NCBI GenBank assembly: GCA_945946715.1
Contig: CAMEWU010000007.1
Coordinates: 1-22,265, forward strand
From: an uncultured Clostridium sp.
GTDB taxonomy: Bacteria > Bacillota > Clostridia > Lachnospirales > Lachnospiraceae
DNA length: 22,265 nucleotides
Direction: 5' to 3'
The notes under the pieces are model-generated. The model worked only from the letters and a program-made list of their open reading frames with translations. It was not told the origin of the DNA and did no database searches. The first letter of the stretch is position 1, and every line of letters begins with the position of its first letter. This document shows, piece by piece, positions 6,083 through 14,457 of this stretch. A program made the position numbers and the translations under genes.

Positions 6083-8437
6083 ATGGAACAAAAACCAGAA
6101 AATCAGGAAGTTAACAATGAACTGCCGATGGAATTTCCCAATTTAAAGCAACCATTGGTAGGTGGTGCAACCGTTGGAAAGAAGAGGGAGAAGAATTTAA
6201 GTACTCCTGCTGATTTCACACCGCCGGATGAACTATTTCAGGATTTGATTCAACATATTCGGCAGTATCATCCGTCTACAGACACTTCGATTATTGAAAA
6301 AGCATACCGGGTTGCCAGTGAGGCACATAAGGATCAAAAAAGAAAGTCCGGAGAGCCTTATATTATTCATCCGCTATGTGTTGGTATTATCCTGGCAGAA
6401 CTGGAAATGGATAAGGAAACCATTGCTGCTGGAATCCTTCATGATGTAGTAGAGGATACCATCATGACAACGGAGGAGCTGGCACAGGAGTTTTCGCCGG
6501 AAATTGCTTTGCTGGTAGATGGCGTTACAAAGTTAACAAAACTGAATTTTTCACAGGATAAGATAGAGCTTCAGGCAGAAAATCTTCGAAAGATGTTCCT
6601 TGCCATGGCAAAAGATATCCGGGTAATTATTATTAAGCTGGCTGACCGCCTGCACAATCTGCGTACCATGCAGTATCAGTCACCACAAAAGCAGATAGAA
6701 AAAAGCCGGGAAACCATGGATATTTATGCTCCGATTGCTCATCGGCTGGGTATTTCGAAGATTAAAGTTGAACTGGATGATTTGTCATTGAAATATCTGA
6801 TGCCGGATGTTTATGAAGATTTGACACGTCAGATTAATGAGCGAATTACGGAACGGGAAGAGTTTATTAATGAAATTGTAAAGGATGTACAATATCATAT
6901 TGATCATGCAGGAATTAAAGCGGAAATTGATGGACGTGTAAAGCATTTCTTCAGTATCTATAAGAAGATGGTGAACCAGCACAAGACGCTGGATCAGATT
7001 TACGATATTTTTGCAGTGCGAATTAAGGTGGAAACTGTTCGGGACTGTTATGCGGCACTGGGTGTCATTCATGAAATGTATACACCAATTCCGGGACGTT
7101 TTAAGGACTATATTGCTATGCCAAAATCCAATATGTATCAGTCTCTTCATACAACCTTGATTGGGCCGTCCGGACAGCCCTTTGAGATTCAGATACGAAC
7201 CTTTGATATGCACCGGACTGCAGAATATGGTATTGCTGCACACTGGAAATATAAAGAAAATATGCAGGGTAGTACCGGAGAAGAACGGGAAGAAGCAAAG
7301 CTGGCATGGTTGCGGCAGATTCTGGAATGGCAGCAGGATACAGATGATAACAAAGAGTTTATGAGTGCCATTAAGACGGACTTGGATTTGTTTACAGAGC
7401 AGGTATATTGCTTTACTCCGGCCGGAGACGTGAAATCCCTTCCATCCGGTTCTACACCAATCGATTTTGCATACAGCATTCATACAGCAGTAGGCAATCG
7501 ACTGATTGGTGCCAGAGTCAATGGCCGTCAGGTCACCATTGATTATAAACTGCAAAATGGTGACCGGGTAGAGATTATTACCTCTCAGAATGCGAAAGGA
7601 CCAAGTCGGGACTGGCTGAATATTGTAAAAAGTACACAGGCCAAAACTAAGATTAATCAATGGTTCCGTCAGGAATATAAGGAAGACAATATTACCAGAG
7701 GAAAGGAACTGCTGAATGCTTATTGTAAAACCAAAGGAATTCAGCTCAGTGACTATACGAAGCCGGAATATATTGCAAAGGTAACAGAAAAGTATAACTT
7801 CCGGGATTGGGAATCTGTATGTGCTGCAATCGGACATGGCGGATTAAAAGAAGGTCAGGTGATGAACCGTTTGGTTGAGGAATATGAACGGGATCATTGC
7901 CATCCAATAAGTGACGAGGAGCTGCTTTCTCAGATGTCCACTGATTCGAAAGAAGTAATTAATCGTCCAAAGCATTCCAGAGGTGGAATTGTTGTGAAAG
8001 GAATTGATGATGTGGCAGTTCATTTTTCGAAATGCTGTAGTCCGGTGCCGGGAGATGACATTGTAGGTTATGTTACCCGGGGTAGAGGGGTTTCTATTCA
8101 TCGAAGCGATTGTGTGAATGTTCTGGGCATGACCGACGAGGAAAAGGAACGGTTGATTGAGGCAGAATGGCAGAAGCAGGAAAATGACAGAGATGCATTA
8201 TATGTTACAGATATTAAGATATATGCTATCGACCGACGTAACATCGTATTTGATATTTCAAAAGTATTTACGGAGATGTTGATTAACGTAACCAGTATGA
8301 CCTTACGGACAAACCGTCAGGGAAAGGCAACCGTTAATGTAGCCTTTGAAATTCATAGTGTGGAACAGTTGAACAAGGTGATTGCAAAGATACGGAATAT
8401 TGATGATATTATTGATATCGAGCGAACCATGGGATAG
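6083..8437 (+). CDS. relA: Bifunctional (p)ppGpp synthetase/hydrolase Rel
   Basis: This 784-residue long RelA/SpoT homologue makes and degrades the stringent-response alarmone (p)ppGpp. The HD hydrolase domain (about 72-215) keeps LHDVVEDT with H120-D121, so hydrolase activity is expected. The synthetase domain has RFKDYIAMPKSNMYQSLHT from R339 and EIQIRT. A TGS domain follows at about 430-495, then a zinc-finger-like region (C651, C652, C677) and a C-terminal ACT domain. Residues 1-50 form a polar, proline-rich tail longer than usual for the family. ATG 6083 is preceded by a weak GGTGA 7 bases upstream. It lies 60 bases after recJ and 42 before the hydrolase gene, consistent with one transcript. 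Confidence 0.95.
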   Translation: MEQKPENQEVNNELPMEFPNLKQPLVGGATVGKKREKNLSTPADFTPPDELFQDLIQHIRQYHPSTDTSIIEKAYRVASEAHKDQKRKSGEPYIIHPLCVGIILAELEMDKETIAAGILHDVVEDTIMTTEELAQEFSPEIALLVDGVTKLTKLNFSQDKIELQAENLRKMFLAMAKDIRVIIIKLADRLHNLRTMQYQSPQKQIEKSRETMDIYAPIAHRLGISKIKVELDDLSLKYLMPDVYEDLTRQINERITEREEFINEIVKDVQYHIDHAGIKAEIDGRVKHFFSIYKKMVNQHKTLDQIYDIFAVRIKVETVRDCYAALGVIHEMYTPIPGRFKDYIAMPKSNMYQSLHTTLIGPSGQPFEIQIRTFDMHRTAEYGIAAHWKYKENMQGSTGEEREEAKLAWLRQILEWQQDTDDNKEFMSAIKTDLDLFTEQVYCFTPAGDVKSLPSGSTPIDFAYSIHTAVGNRLIGARVNGRQVTIDYKLQNGDRVEIITSQNAKGPSRDWLNIVKSTQAKTKINQWFRQEYKEDNITRGKELLNAYCKTKGIQLSDYTKPEYIAKVTEKYNFRDWESVCAAIGHGGLKEGQVMNRLVEEYERDHCHPISDEELLSQMSTDSKEVINRPKHSRGGIVVKGIDDVAVHFSKCCSPVPGDDIVGYVTRGRGVSIHRSDCVNVLGMTDEEKERLIEAEWQKQENDRDALYVTDIKIYAIDRRNIVFDISKVFTEMLINVTSMTLRTNRQGKATVNVAFEIHSVEQLNKVIAKIRNIDDIIDIERTMG

Positions 8438-8479
8438 GATGATAACCTATAGCATGCATATGTGAGGTGAAGAATAACG

Positions 8480-9127
8480 ATGGAAAATATAATTGTAATT
8501 ACAAATCAATTAGGAGATTTTATGACAAACTGTTATACGGTTTATAATGCAACAACCCGTGAAGCAGTTATCATTGACCCGGCTAGTAATGCACGTTTTT
8601 TAAGTAATACGCTGACCAATCAACAATTGAAATGTGTAGGAATACTATTGACCCATGGACACATGGATCATATTGGAGCAATTCCGGAATTATTGGAACT
8701 GATTGGACATAATGTACCGGTTTATGCAGCTGCAGAAGAACTGGACGTATTAGGGGATCCAAGAAAAAATCTGTCTGCCATGCTAAGTGATCAGGTGGTA
8801 ACATTGAAACCGGATATTTTATTAGAAGATGGACAAGTTATAGAGCTTCTTGGGACAAAAATTACCTGTATACTGGTTCCGGGACATACAAAGGGCGGTA
8901 TGTGTTATTATCTGGAGGAGAACCAGATGGTATTTTCCGGTGACACATTATTTTCCAGAAGTATTGGCCGTTCTGATTTTCCAACGGGAAATGGCATTGA
9001 GCTGGTTAACAAAATCAAGGAAAAGTTAATGGTTCTTCCCAATGCTACCACTGTATATCCGGGGCATAATGAGCGGACTACAATCGGACGGGAAAAAGAG
9101 ACAAATCCATTTTTAGCAGAGTATTAA
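8480..9127 (+). CDS. Metallo-beta-lactamase-fold hydrolase, glyoxalase II-like
   Basis: This 215-residue cytoplasmic enzyme has the metal-binding motif THGHMDH (H59, H61, D63, H64), then VPGHTKGG, FSGDTLF and YPGHNERTTIGREKETNPF, the usual order of YcbL/glyoxalase II-type hydrolases. Its substrate is probably a thioester or related small molecule, but I cannot tell which. GTGAGGTGA (8462-8470) is a good ribosome site 9 bases before the ATG. Genes of this type often stand between relA and hemZ in Lachnospiraceae, frequently with dtd (D-aminoacyl-tRNA deacylase) beside them; no dtd is present here. Confidence 0.9.
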   Translation: MENIIVITNQLGDFMTNCYTVYNATTREAVIIDPASNARFLSNTLTNQQLKCVGILLTHGHMDHIGAIPELLELIGHNVPVYAAAEELDVLGDPRKNLSAMLSDQVVTLKPDILLEDGQVIELLGTKITCILVPGHTKGGMCYYLEENQMVFSGDTLFSRSIGRSDFPTGNGIELVNKIKEKLMVLPNATTVYPGHNERTTIGREKETNPFLAEY

Positions 9128-9141
9128 TTGGGAGTAGAACG

Positions 9142-10581
9142 TTGATATATTTAGATGAGAATGTCAAGGATTATGATAATGATTTTCGAACCATGATTCA
9201 GGCATTTATTCCAAGGGAAAAGATTGTGCTTACAGAAGAGGATACCCGATTGACATTTCGGGCAAGGCTGACAGATACTCAGGTAGAACTAAGTCTTTGG
9301 GAACATGGTGAGAAAATAGGAGAAGAACAGGCAAGTTGCTGTTATCGGGACAAAAAGACAGCCAGGAATCCAATTAAGGCAGCAGCTTATCATTTATTAA
9401 GCCGTTACTGTAATAAGACTCTGCCATGGGGCAGTATGACGGGAGTCCGGCCGACGAAGTTTGCCACAGCCAGACTGGAAGCCGGATGGAGTGGTGAAGA
9501 TATTATTCGGGAATATGAAGAACAGTATTTGACTACCCGGCAAAAGGGTGAAATCTGTTTTCGGGTTGCACAACGGGAACAGGAATTATTAAAACCATTT
9601 CATTTTAAGGAAGAATACTGTCTGTATGTGGGAATTCCATTTTGTCTGTCCAGATGCCTGTACTGTTCGTTTACTGCATATCCGGTCCATCAGTATAAGG
9701 ATAGAGTGACGGATTATCTTCGGGCACTTTTTTATGAAATGGATTATGTGGCACAGGCTTATGCCGGAAAGCGATTGGTAGCGGTATACATAGGAGGTGG
9801 CACACCAACTTCATTAAGTGCCGATCAACTGGCGTCTGTCATTGATAAAATATGCGAAGTATTTGATACACAATATATTAAAGAGTTTACAGTGGAAGCC
9901 GGCAGACCGGATAGCCTGAATCGGGATAAATTTCTGGTAATGAAGGAACGTCCTGTTACAAGAATCAGCATTAATCCACAGACAATGAATGATAAGACAT
10001 TACAGTTTATTGGAAGGGCACATACCGCACAGATGACGGTGGATGCATTTCAGATGGCAAGAGACTGTGGAATGGATAATATCAACATGGATATGATTGT
10101 CGGACTACCCCGGGAAGGCTTGGAGGATATCCGCTATACACTGGATAAAATCAAAATGCTGAATCCGGAGAGCCTGACAGTTCATTCTTTGGCAATTAAA
10201 CGGGCAGCGGAGCTGAATATACAGATGCAGCAATATCAGGACAGCATCAAGGGAAGCAGTAATGAGATGCTTGAGTTGGCAGACTGCTATGCCACAGCGT
10301 TAGGCATGATACCTTATTATTTATACCGGCAGAAGAATATTCCGGGGAATCTGGAAAATGTGGGATATGCCAAGGTAGGAAAAGAATGTCTGTATAATGT
10401 CTTGATTATGGAAGAAAAAATGGATATTATAGCAGTAGGTGCAGGCACTTCTACAAAACTGACCTTTCCGGATGAAAACCGGATTGAACGAGTAGAAAAT
10501 GTAAAAAATGTAGAGGAGTATATTGGTCGGGTAGATGAAATGATTGCCCGGAAACAGGCAGGCTTTTGCGTGAAGCAATGA
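9142..10581 (+). CDS. hemZ: HemZ-like radical SAM coproporphyrinogen dehydrogenase
   Basis: This 479-residue radical SAM protein belongs to the oxygen-independent coproporphyrinogen oxidase family, HemZ subgroup. The iron-sulfur motif is C168-L-S-R-C172-L-Y-C175, followed by YIGGGTPTSL, which contacts SAM. An N-terminal region of about 155 residues before the cluster motif is characteristic of HemZ rather than HemN/HemW. The start is TTG, supported by GGGAG at 9130-9134, 7 bases upstream. The nominal reaction is coproporphyrinogen III decarboxylation, but many clostridial hosts lack the rest of haem synthesis. A role in haem handling or an unknown reaction is therefore possible. Its stop lies 11 bases before the next gene. 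Confidence 0.9.
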   Translation: MIYLDENVKDYDNDFRTMIQAFIPREKIVLTEEDTRLTFRARLTDTQVELSLWEHGEKIGEEQASCCYRDKKTARNPIKAAAYHLLSRYCNKTLPWGSMTGVRPTKFATARLEAGWSGEDIIREYEEQYLTTRQKGEICFRVAQREQELLKPFHFKEEYCLYVGIPFCLSRCLYCSFTAYPVHQYKDRVTDYLRALFYEMDYVAQAYAGKRLVAVYIGGGTPTSLSADQLASVIDKICEVFDTQYIKEFTVEAGRPDSLNRDKFLVMKERPVTRISINPQTMNDKTLQFIGRAHTAQMTVDAFQMARDCGMDNINMDMIVGLPREGLEDIRYTLDKIKMLNPESLTVHSLAIKRAAELNIQMQQYQDSIKGSSNEMLELADCYATALGMIPYYLYRQKNIPGNLENVGYAKVGKECLYNVLIMEEKMDIIAVGAGTSTKLTFPDENRIERVENVKNVEEYIGRVDEMIARKQAGFCVKQ

Positions 10582-10592
10582 TAGGTGGGAAT

Positions 10593-11252
10593 ATGGATAC
10601 AGCAAGAGATATCTTTACAGGAGAAACCGTAAATGAATATTTGAGCGAAGATTTTAGTGCCGGATTAAGTCATGCAATTTGTGTCAGTGACCTGGCTGGA
10701 AAGCTGGCAAGAGAACTGGGATTACCGGATAAAGAAGTCAAGGAAATTGCACTGGCTGGGATGTTACACGATATTGGAAAGCTGAAAATCAGCCGTTATA
10801 TCTATGGGCGAAAAGAAGATACCATGAAAATTGAAGAAACCCGGTATATTCGCCGGCATGCCCAGTTGGGAGAACAGATTTTGCGGAAACAGGGAATGTC
10901 TGATTCAATTTGTGACATGGTGCTGTATCACCATGAAAACTTTGATGGCTCCGGCTATCCATTTAATCTGCGGGGAGAAGAGATACCTTTGGGTGCCAGA
11001 ATTCTCCGGGTGTGTGATGTATTTTCTGCATTGATTTCCGACCGTCCCTATCGAAAAGCTTTTGATATTAACACAGCAATTTTATTGCTGATAGATGAAG
11101 TGAAGAATTTTGATATGAAAGTATTTCTTGCATTTCAAAGTGTAATACACACGGAAAGTACTCTGGCTGAGATTGCAGAAATTGAAACATTACAGATTCA
11201 TCATAGCATTACAGCAGAATCCGTCAAAGAACTGTTGGAAGAAGAGAATTAA
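10593..11252 (+). CDS. Small HD-GYP-like phosphohydrolase
   Basis: This 219-residue protein consists almost only of an HD domain. Likely metal ligands are H27, H59-D60 (MLHDIGKL), H89, H113-H114 and D142. It carries HHENFDGSGYP (113-123) and CDVFSALISDRPYR, which are HD-GYP features, so a cyclic-di-GMP phosphodiesterase is plausible. The usual segment after HDIGK (typically I-P..IL) reads LKISRYIYG here, so the activity is uncertain. No sensor or receiver domain is attached. I chose ATG 10593 because AGGTGGG (10583-10589) is just upstream; ATG 10578, overlapping the hemZ stop, and TTG 10566 are in frame but have no clear ribosome site. It is probably co-transcribed with hemZ and hisS. Confidence 0.85.
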   Translation: MDTARDIFTGETVNEYLSEDFSAGLSHAICVSDLAGKLARELGLPDKEVKEIALAGMLHDIGKLKISRYIYGRKEDTMKIEETRYIRRHAQLGEQILRKQGMSDSICDMVLYHHENFDGSGYPFNLRGEEIPLGARILRVCDVFSALISDRPYRKAFDINTAILLLIDEVKNFDMKVFLAFQSVIHTESTLAEIAEIETLQIHHSITAESVKELLEEEN

Positions 11253-11298
11253 TAATAAAAAGAATGGCAGAATGCCATGTGTGTGGAGGAAATGATAA

Positions 11299-12555
11299 AT
11301 GGCAATGAAGAAAAAACCGGTTACCGGTATGAAAGATATTATGCCTAAGGAGATGGAAATTCGGGATTATGTAATTGGGTTAATAAAAGAAACCTATAAA
11401 ACCTTTGGATTTACATCCGTTGAGACACCGTGTGTGGAGCACATTGAAAACCTGAGTAGTAATCAGGGTGGTGAAAATGAAAAACTGATATTCAAGATAT
11501 TGAAGCGGGGCGAAAAGTTAAAATTAGAAGAGGCTTCTTGTGAGGCGGATTTAGTAGATGGTGGTCTTCGGTATGACTTAACGCTTCCCCTATCCCGGTA
11601 TTATTCCAATAATGCCAATGATTTACCAAGCCCTTTCAAGGCATTGCAGATGGGAAATGTATGGCGGGCAGACCGACCTCAGCGTGGGCGGTATCGGCAG
11701 TTTATGCAGTGTGATATTGATATTTTAGGAGAACCTACTTATCTGGCAGAAATTGAGTTGATTCAGGCGACTACCACTTTGCTTGGGAAACTGGATTTTC
11801 AGAATTTTACCATTCGAATCAATGACCGCCGGATTTTAAAGGCAATGGCTGCATACAGTGGATTTGCACCGGAGAGCTATGACACGGTATTCATTATTTT
11901 AGATAAGATGGATAAGATTGGGTTAGATGGCGTGGCAGAAGAACTGGTTGGTGCCGGATTTGAGAAGACTTCTGTTGATAAATATCTGGAGTTGTTCCGG
12001 ATTGTAACCAATGATGTTGCCGGAGTTGCTCTGCTGAAAGAAAAACTTGATGGGTTCTTAGAGCCGGCTGTAGCAGATGACCTGACTACGATTATTGCAA
12101 GTGTGGAACAGGTGAAGGCGGCAGATTTCAAGATGAGCTTTGACCCTACACTGGTACGGGGGATGTCTTATTATACCGGACCGATTTTTGAGATTTCCAT
12201 GGATGAGTATGGTGGCTCTGTAGGCGGTGGCGGAAGATATGATGAAATGATAGGAAAATTTACCGGACAAAATATCAGTGCCTGTGGATTTTCCATTGGT
12301 TTTGAACGGATTATCATGCTGTTGATGGAGCGGGATTTTAAAGTGCCGACTGCAGGTGCGAAAGTGGCTTTTTTGATTGAGAAGAATATGCCTGCAGATA
12401 AGATGCTGAAGATTTTTGAAGAGGCAAAAGAAGAGCGGTTATCCGGAAAACAGGTAAACATCGTAATAATGAAGAAAAATAAGAAGTTCCAGAAAGAGCA
12501 GATGCAGGCAGAAGGCTATGAAGAATTTAAAGAATTTTTCGTAGACCGGATGTAG
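11299..12555 (+). CDS. hisS: Histidyl-tRNA synthetase
   Basis: This 418-residue class II synthetase charges tRNA-His. Visible are RYDLTLPLSRY (91-101), motif 2 with RADRPQRGRYRQFMQCDID (123-141), the histidine-binding GMSYYTG, and motif 3 GGGGRYDEMIG with GFSIGFERI. GGAGGA (11285-11290) lies 8 bases before the ATG. The C-terminal anticodon-binding part is short (about 70 residues) and lysine-rich, ending KEFFVDRM, and matches the common HisRS C-terminal domain poorly; I believe this form recurs in Lachnospiraceae. It is followed by aspS after 57 bases, a common hisS-aspS pairing. The 46-base gap before it is too short for a T-box leader. Confidence 0.95.
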   Translation: MAMKKKPVTGMKDIMPKEMEIRDYVIGLIKETYKTFGFTSVETPCVEHIENLSSNQGGENEKLIFKILKRGEKLKLEEASCEADLVDGGLRYDLTLPLSRYYSNNANDLPSPFKALQMGNVWRADRPQRGRYRQFMQCDIDILGEPTYLAEIELIQATTTLLGKLDFQNFTIRINDRRILKAMAAYSGFAPESYDTVFIILDKMDKIGLDGVAEELVGAGFEKTSVDKYLELFRIVTNDVAGVALLKEKLDGFLEPAVADDLTTIIASVEQVKAADFKMSFDPTLVRGMSYYTGPIFEISMDEYGGSVGGGGRYDEMIGKFTGQNISACGFSIGFERIIMLLMERDFKVPTAGAKVAFLIEKNMPADKMLKIFEEAKEERLSGKQVNIVIMKKNKKFQKEQMQAEGYEEFKEFFVDRM

Positions 12556-12612
12556 TTGTATAAGCATCCGCTGATTTAGAAAAGAATAGAACCAATTCAA
12601 GGAGGAAGAACG

Positions 12613-14406
12613 ATGGCAGAATCTATGCAGGGCTTAAAGAGAAGCCATAGATGTGCAGAATTAAGTAAGAAGAATTTAGGAGAACAGGTAACCGTTATGG
12701 GATGGGTCCAGAAAACCCGAAATACCGGTGGTTTGATTTTTGCCGACTTACGCGACCGCAGTGGACTGTTACAAATAACCTTTAATAGCGATAAACTTTC
12801 AGAAGAAACCTTTAATAAAGCTTATAAATTGCGGAGTGAATTCGTGATTGCCGTAACCGGTACTGTGGTAGAACGGGAAGGTGGTGTAAATAAGAACCTG
12901 ATTACAGGTGAGATTGAAGTGGTGGCAGAGACACTTCGTGTATTATCAGAAGCAGAAACACCACCATTTCCTATTGAGGAGAACAGTAAAACAAAGGAAG
13001 AACTTCGGTTGAAGTACCGGTATCTGGATTTACGTCGTCCTGATTTGCAGGCAAACCTTATGCTTCGCAGCAAGGTTTGTATGCTGACCCGGGCATTTTT
13101 GGCAGAGGAAGGATTCTTGGAGATTGAGACTCCTATGCTGACCAAATCAACTCCGGAAGGAGCCAGAGATTATCTGGTGCCAAGCCGGATTCATCCGGGA
13201 AGTTTTTATGCACTGCCACAATCGCCACAGATTTTCAAACAGCTTTTAATGTGTTCCGGTTATGACCGGTATTTCCAGATTGCCCGGTGTTTCCGGGATG
13301 AAGACCTGCGTGCGGACCGCCAACCGGAATTTACTCAGATTGATATGGAATTATCCTTTGTAGATGTAGATGATGTTATCGATGTAAATGAACGGTTGTT
13401 AGCAAAGCTGTTCAAGGAAACTATAGGAGTAGATGTAACCCTTCCAATTCAAAGAATGACCTGGCAGGAGGCAATGGACCGGTTTGGTTCCGATAAGCCG
13501 GATTTACGGTTTGGCATGGAATTGCACAATGTGACGGATGTGGTAAAAGATTGCGAGTTTATTGTATTCAAGACTGCAATTGAAAATGGTGGCAGCGTTC
13601 GAGGAATCAATGCAGAAGGTCAGGGTGCTATGCCAAGGAAGAAAATTGATGCATTGGTAGATTTTGCAAAGGGATATGGAGCAAAAGGCTTAGCATACGT
13701 GGCAATTAATGAGGATGGTACTTACAAATCATCTTTTGCAAAATTTATGAAACCGGAGGAAATGGATGCATTAGTGGCAGCCATGGAAGGAAAACCGGGA
13801 GACTTACTGCTTTTTGCAGCAGATAAGAATAAGTTGGTTTATGATGTATTAGGTGCATTACGTCTGGAATTGGCAAATCAAATGGGACTTTTGGACAAGA
13901 ATGAATATCGTTTTGTATGGATTACTGAGTTTCCATTACTGGAGTGGAGTGAGGAACAGGGCCGCTATATGGCAATGCATCACCCATTTACCATGCCAAT
14001 GGAAGAAGATTTACCGTATTTGGAAACAGAACCCGGACGGGTGCGTGCTAAGGCATATGATATTGTACTGAATGGTACGGAAATCGGTGGTGGTTCTGTC
14101 CGGATTCATCAGGATGATGTACAGGAGCGGATGTTTGCGGCTTTGGGATTTACCAAAGAGGCAGCCTATGAACAGTTTGGCTTCCTGTTAAATGCATTTA
14201 AGTATGGGGTACCACCTCATGCAGGACTGGCATACGGTTTGGACCGTTTGGTTATGCTGATGGCAAAAGAAGATTCTATTCGTGATGTTATTGCTTTCCC
14301 AAAGGTGAAAGATGCATCCTGTCTGATGTCAGAAGCACCAAATGTGGTAGATCCAAAGCAGTTAGAGGAACTGGGAATTGCAATCATAGAGAAGAAGGAA
14401 GATTAG
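12613..14406 (+). CDS. aspS: Aspartyl-tRNA synthetase, bacterial type
   Basis: This 597-residue class II synthetase charges tRNA-Asp. The N-terminal OB-fold anticodon-binding domain contains GWVQKTRNTGGLIFADLRDR (30-49). The catalytic core contains PQSPQIFKQLLM, motif 2 FRDEDLRADRQPEFTQIDME, an inserted GAD domain, GTEIGGGSVRIH, and motif 3 AGLAYGLDRLVMLM. Its length is normal for the bacterial type. AAGGAGG lies 7 bases before the ATG. Residue T38 stands where E. coli AspRS has L30 and non-discriminating enzymes often have His, so its discrimination between tRNA-Asp and tRNA-Asn cannot be read directly. It is the last housekeeping gene of the block. Confidence 0.96.
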   Translation: MAESMQGLKRSHRCAELSKKNLGEQVTVMGWVQKTRNTGGLIFADLRDRSGLLQITFNSDKLSEETFNKAYKLRSEFVIAVTGTVVEREGGVNKNLITGEIEVVAETLRVLSEAETPPFPIEENSKTKEELRLKYRYLDLRRPDLQANLMLRSKVCMLTRAFLAEEGFLEIETPMLTKSTPEGARDYLVPSRIHPGSFYALPQSPQIFKQLLMCSGYDRYFQIARCFRDEDLRADRQPEFTQIDMELSFVDVDDVIDVNERLLAKLFKETIGVDVTLPIQRMTWQEAMDRFGSDKPDLRFGMELHNVTDVVKDCEFIVFKTAIENGGSVRGINAEGQGAMPRKKIDALVDFAKGYGAKGLAYVAINEDGTYKSSFAKFMKPEEMDALVAAMEGKPGDLLLFAADKNKLVYDVLGALRLELANQMGLLDKNEYRFVWITEFPLLEWSEEQGRYMAMHHPFTMPMEEDLPYLETEPGRVRAKAYDIVLNGTEIGGGSVRIHQDDVQERMFAALGFTKEAAYEQFGFLLNAFKYGVPPHAGLAYGLDRLVMLMAKEDSIRDVIAFPKVKDASCLMSEAPNVVDPKQLEELGIAIIEKKED

Positions 14407-14457
14407 AGAGAATTCATTTTCAGGGATAGATGTGTCTGCAAGAGAGGGGTTGATAGT

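Noticed and set aside
6785..7837. Long open frame (350 codons) on the minus strand inside rel
   Set aside because: It lies wholly antisense to a well-conserved rel gene, shows no recognisable domain, and its composition is that of a complementary-strand shadow.
10566..10592. TTG or ATG starts for the HD protein inside or overlapping hemZ
   Set aside because: There is no convincing ribosome site for either; ATG 10593 has AGGTGGG, though its short spacing leaves some doubt.
11264..11278. Small dyad ATGGCA-GAA-TGCCAT before hisS
   Set aside because: A 6-bp stem without a T-run is too small to support a terminator or a regulatory site on its own.
12556..12612. T-box leaders before hisS or aspS
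   Set aside because: The gaps (46 and 57 bases) are too short, and no T-box sequence or terminator hairpin is present.
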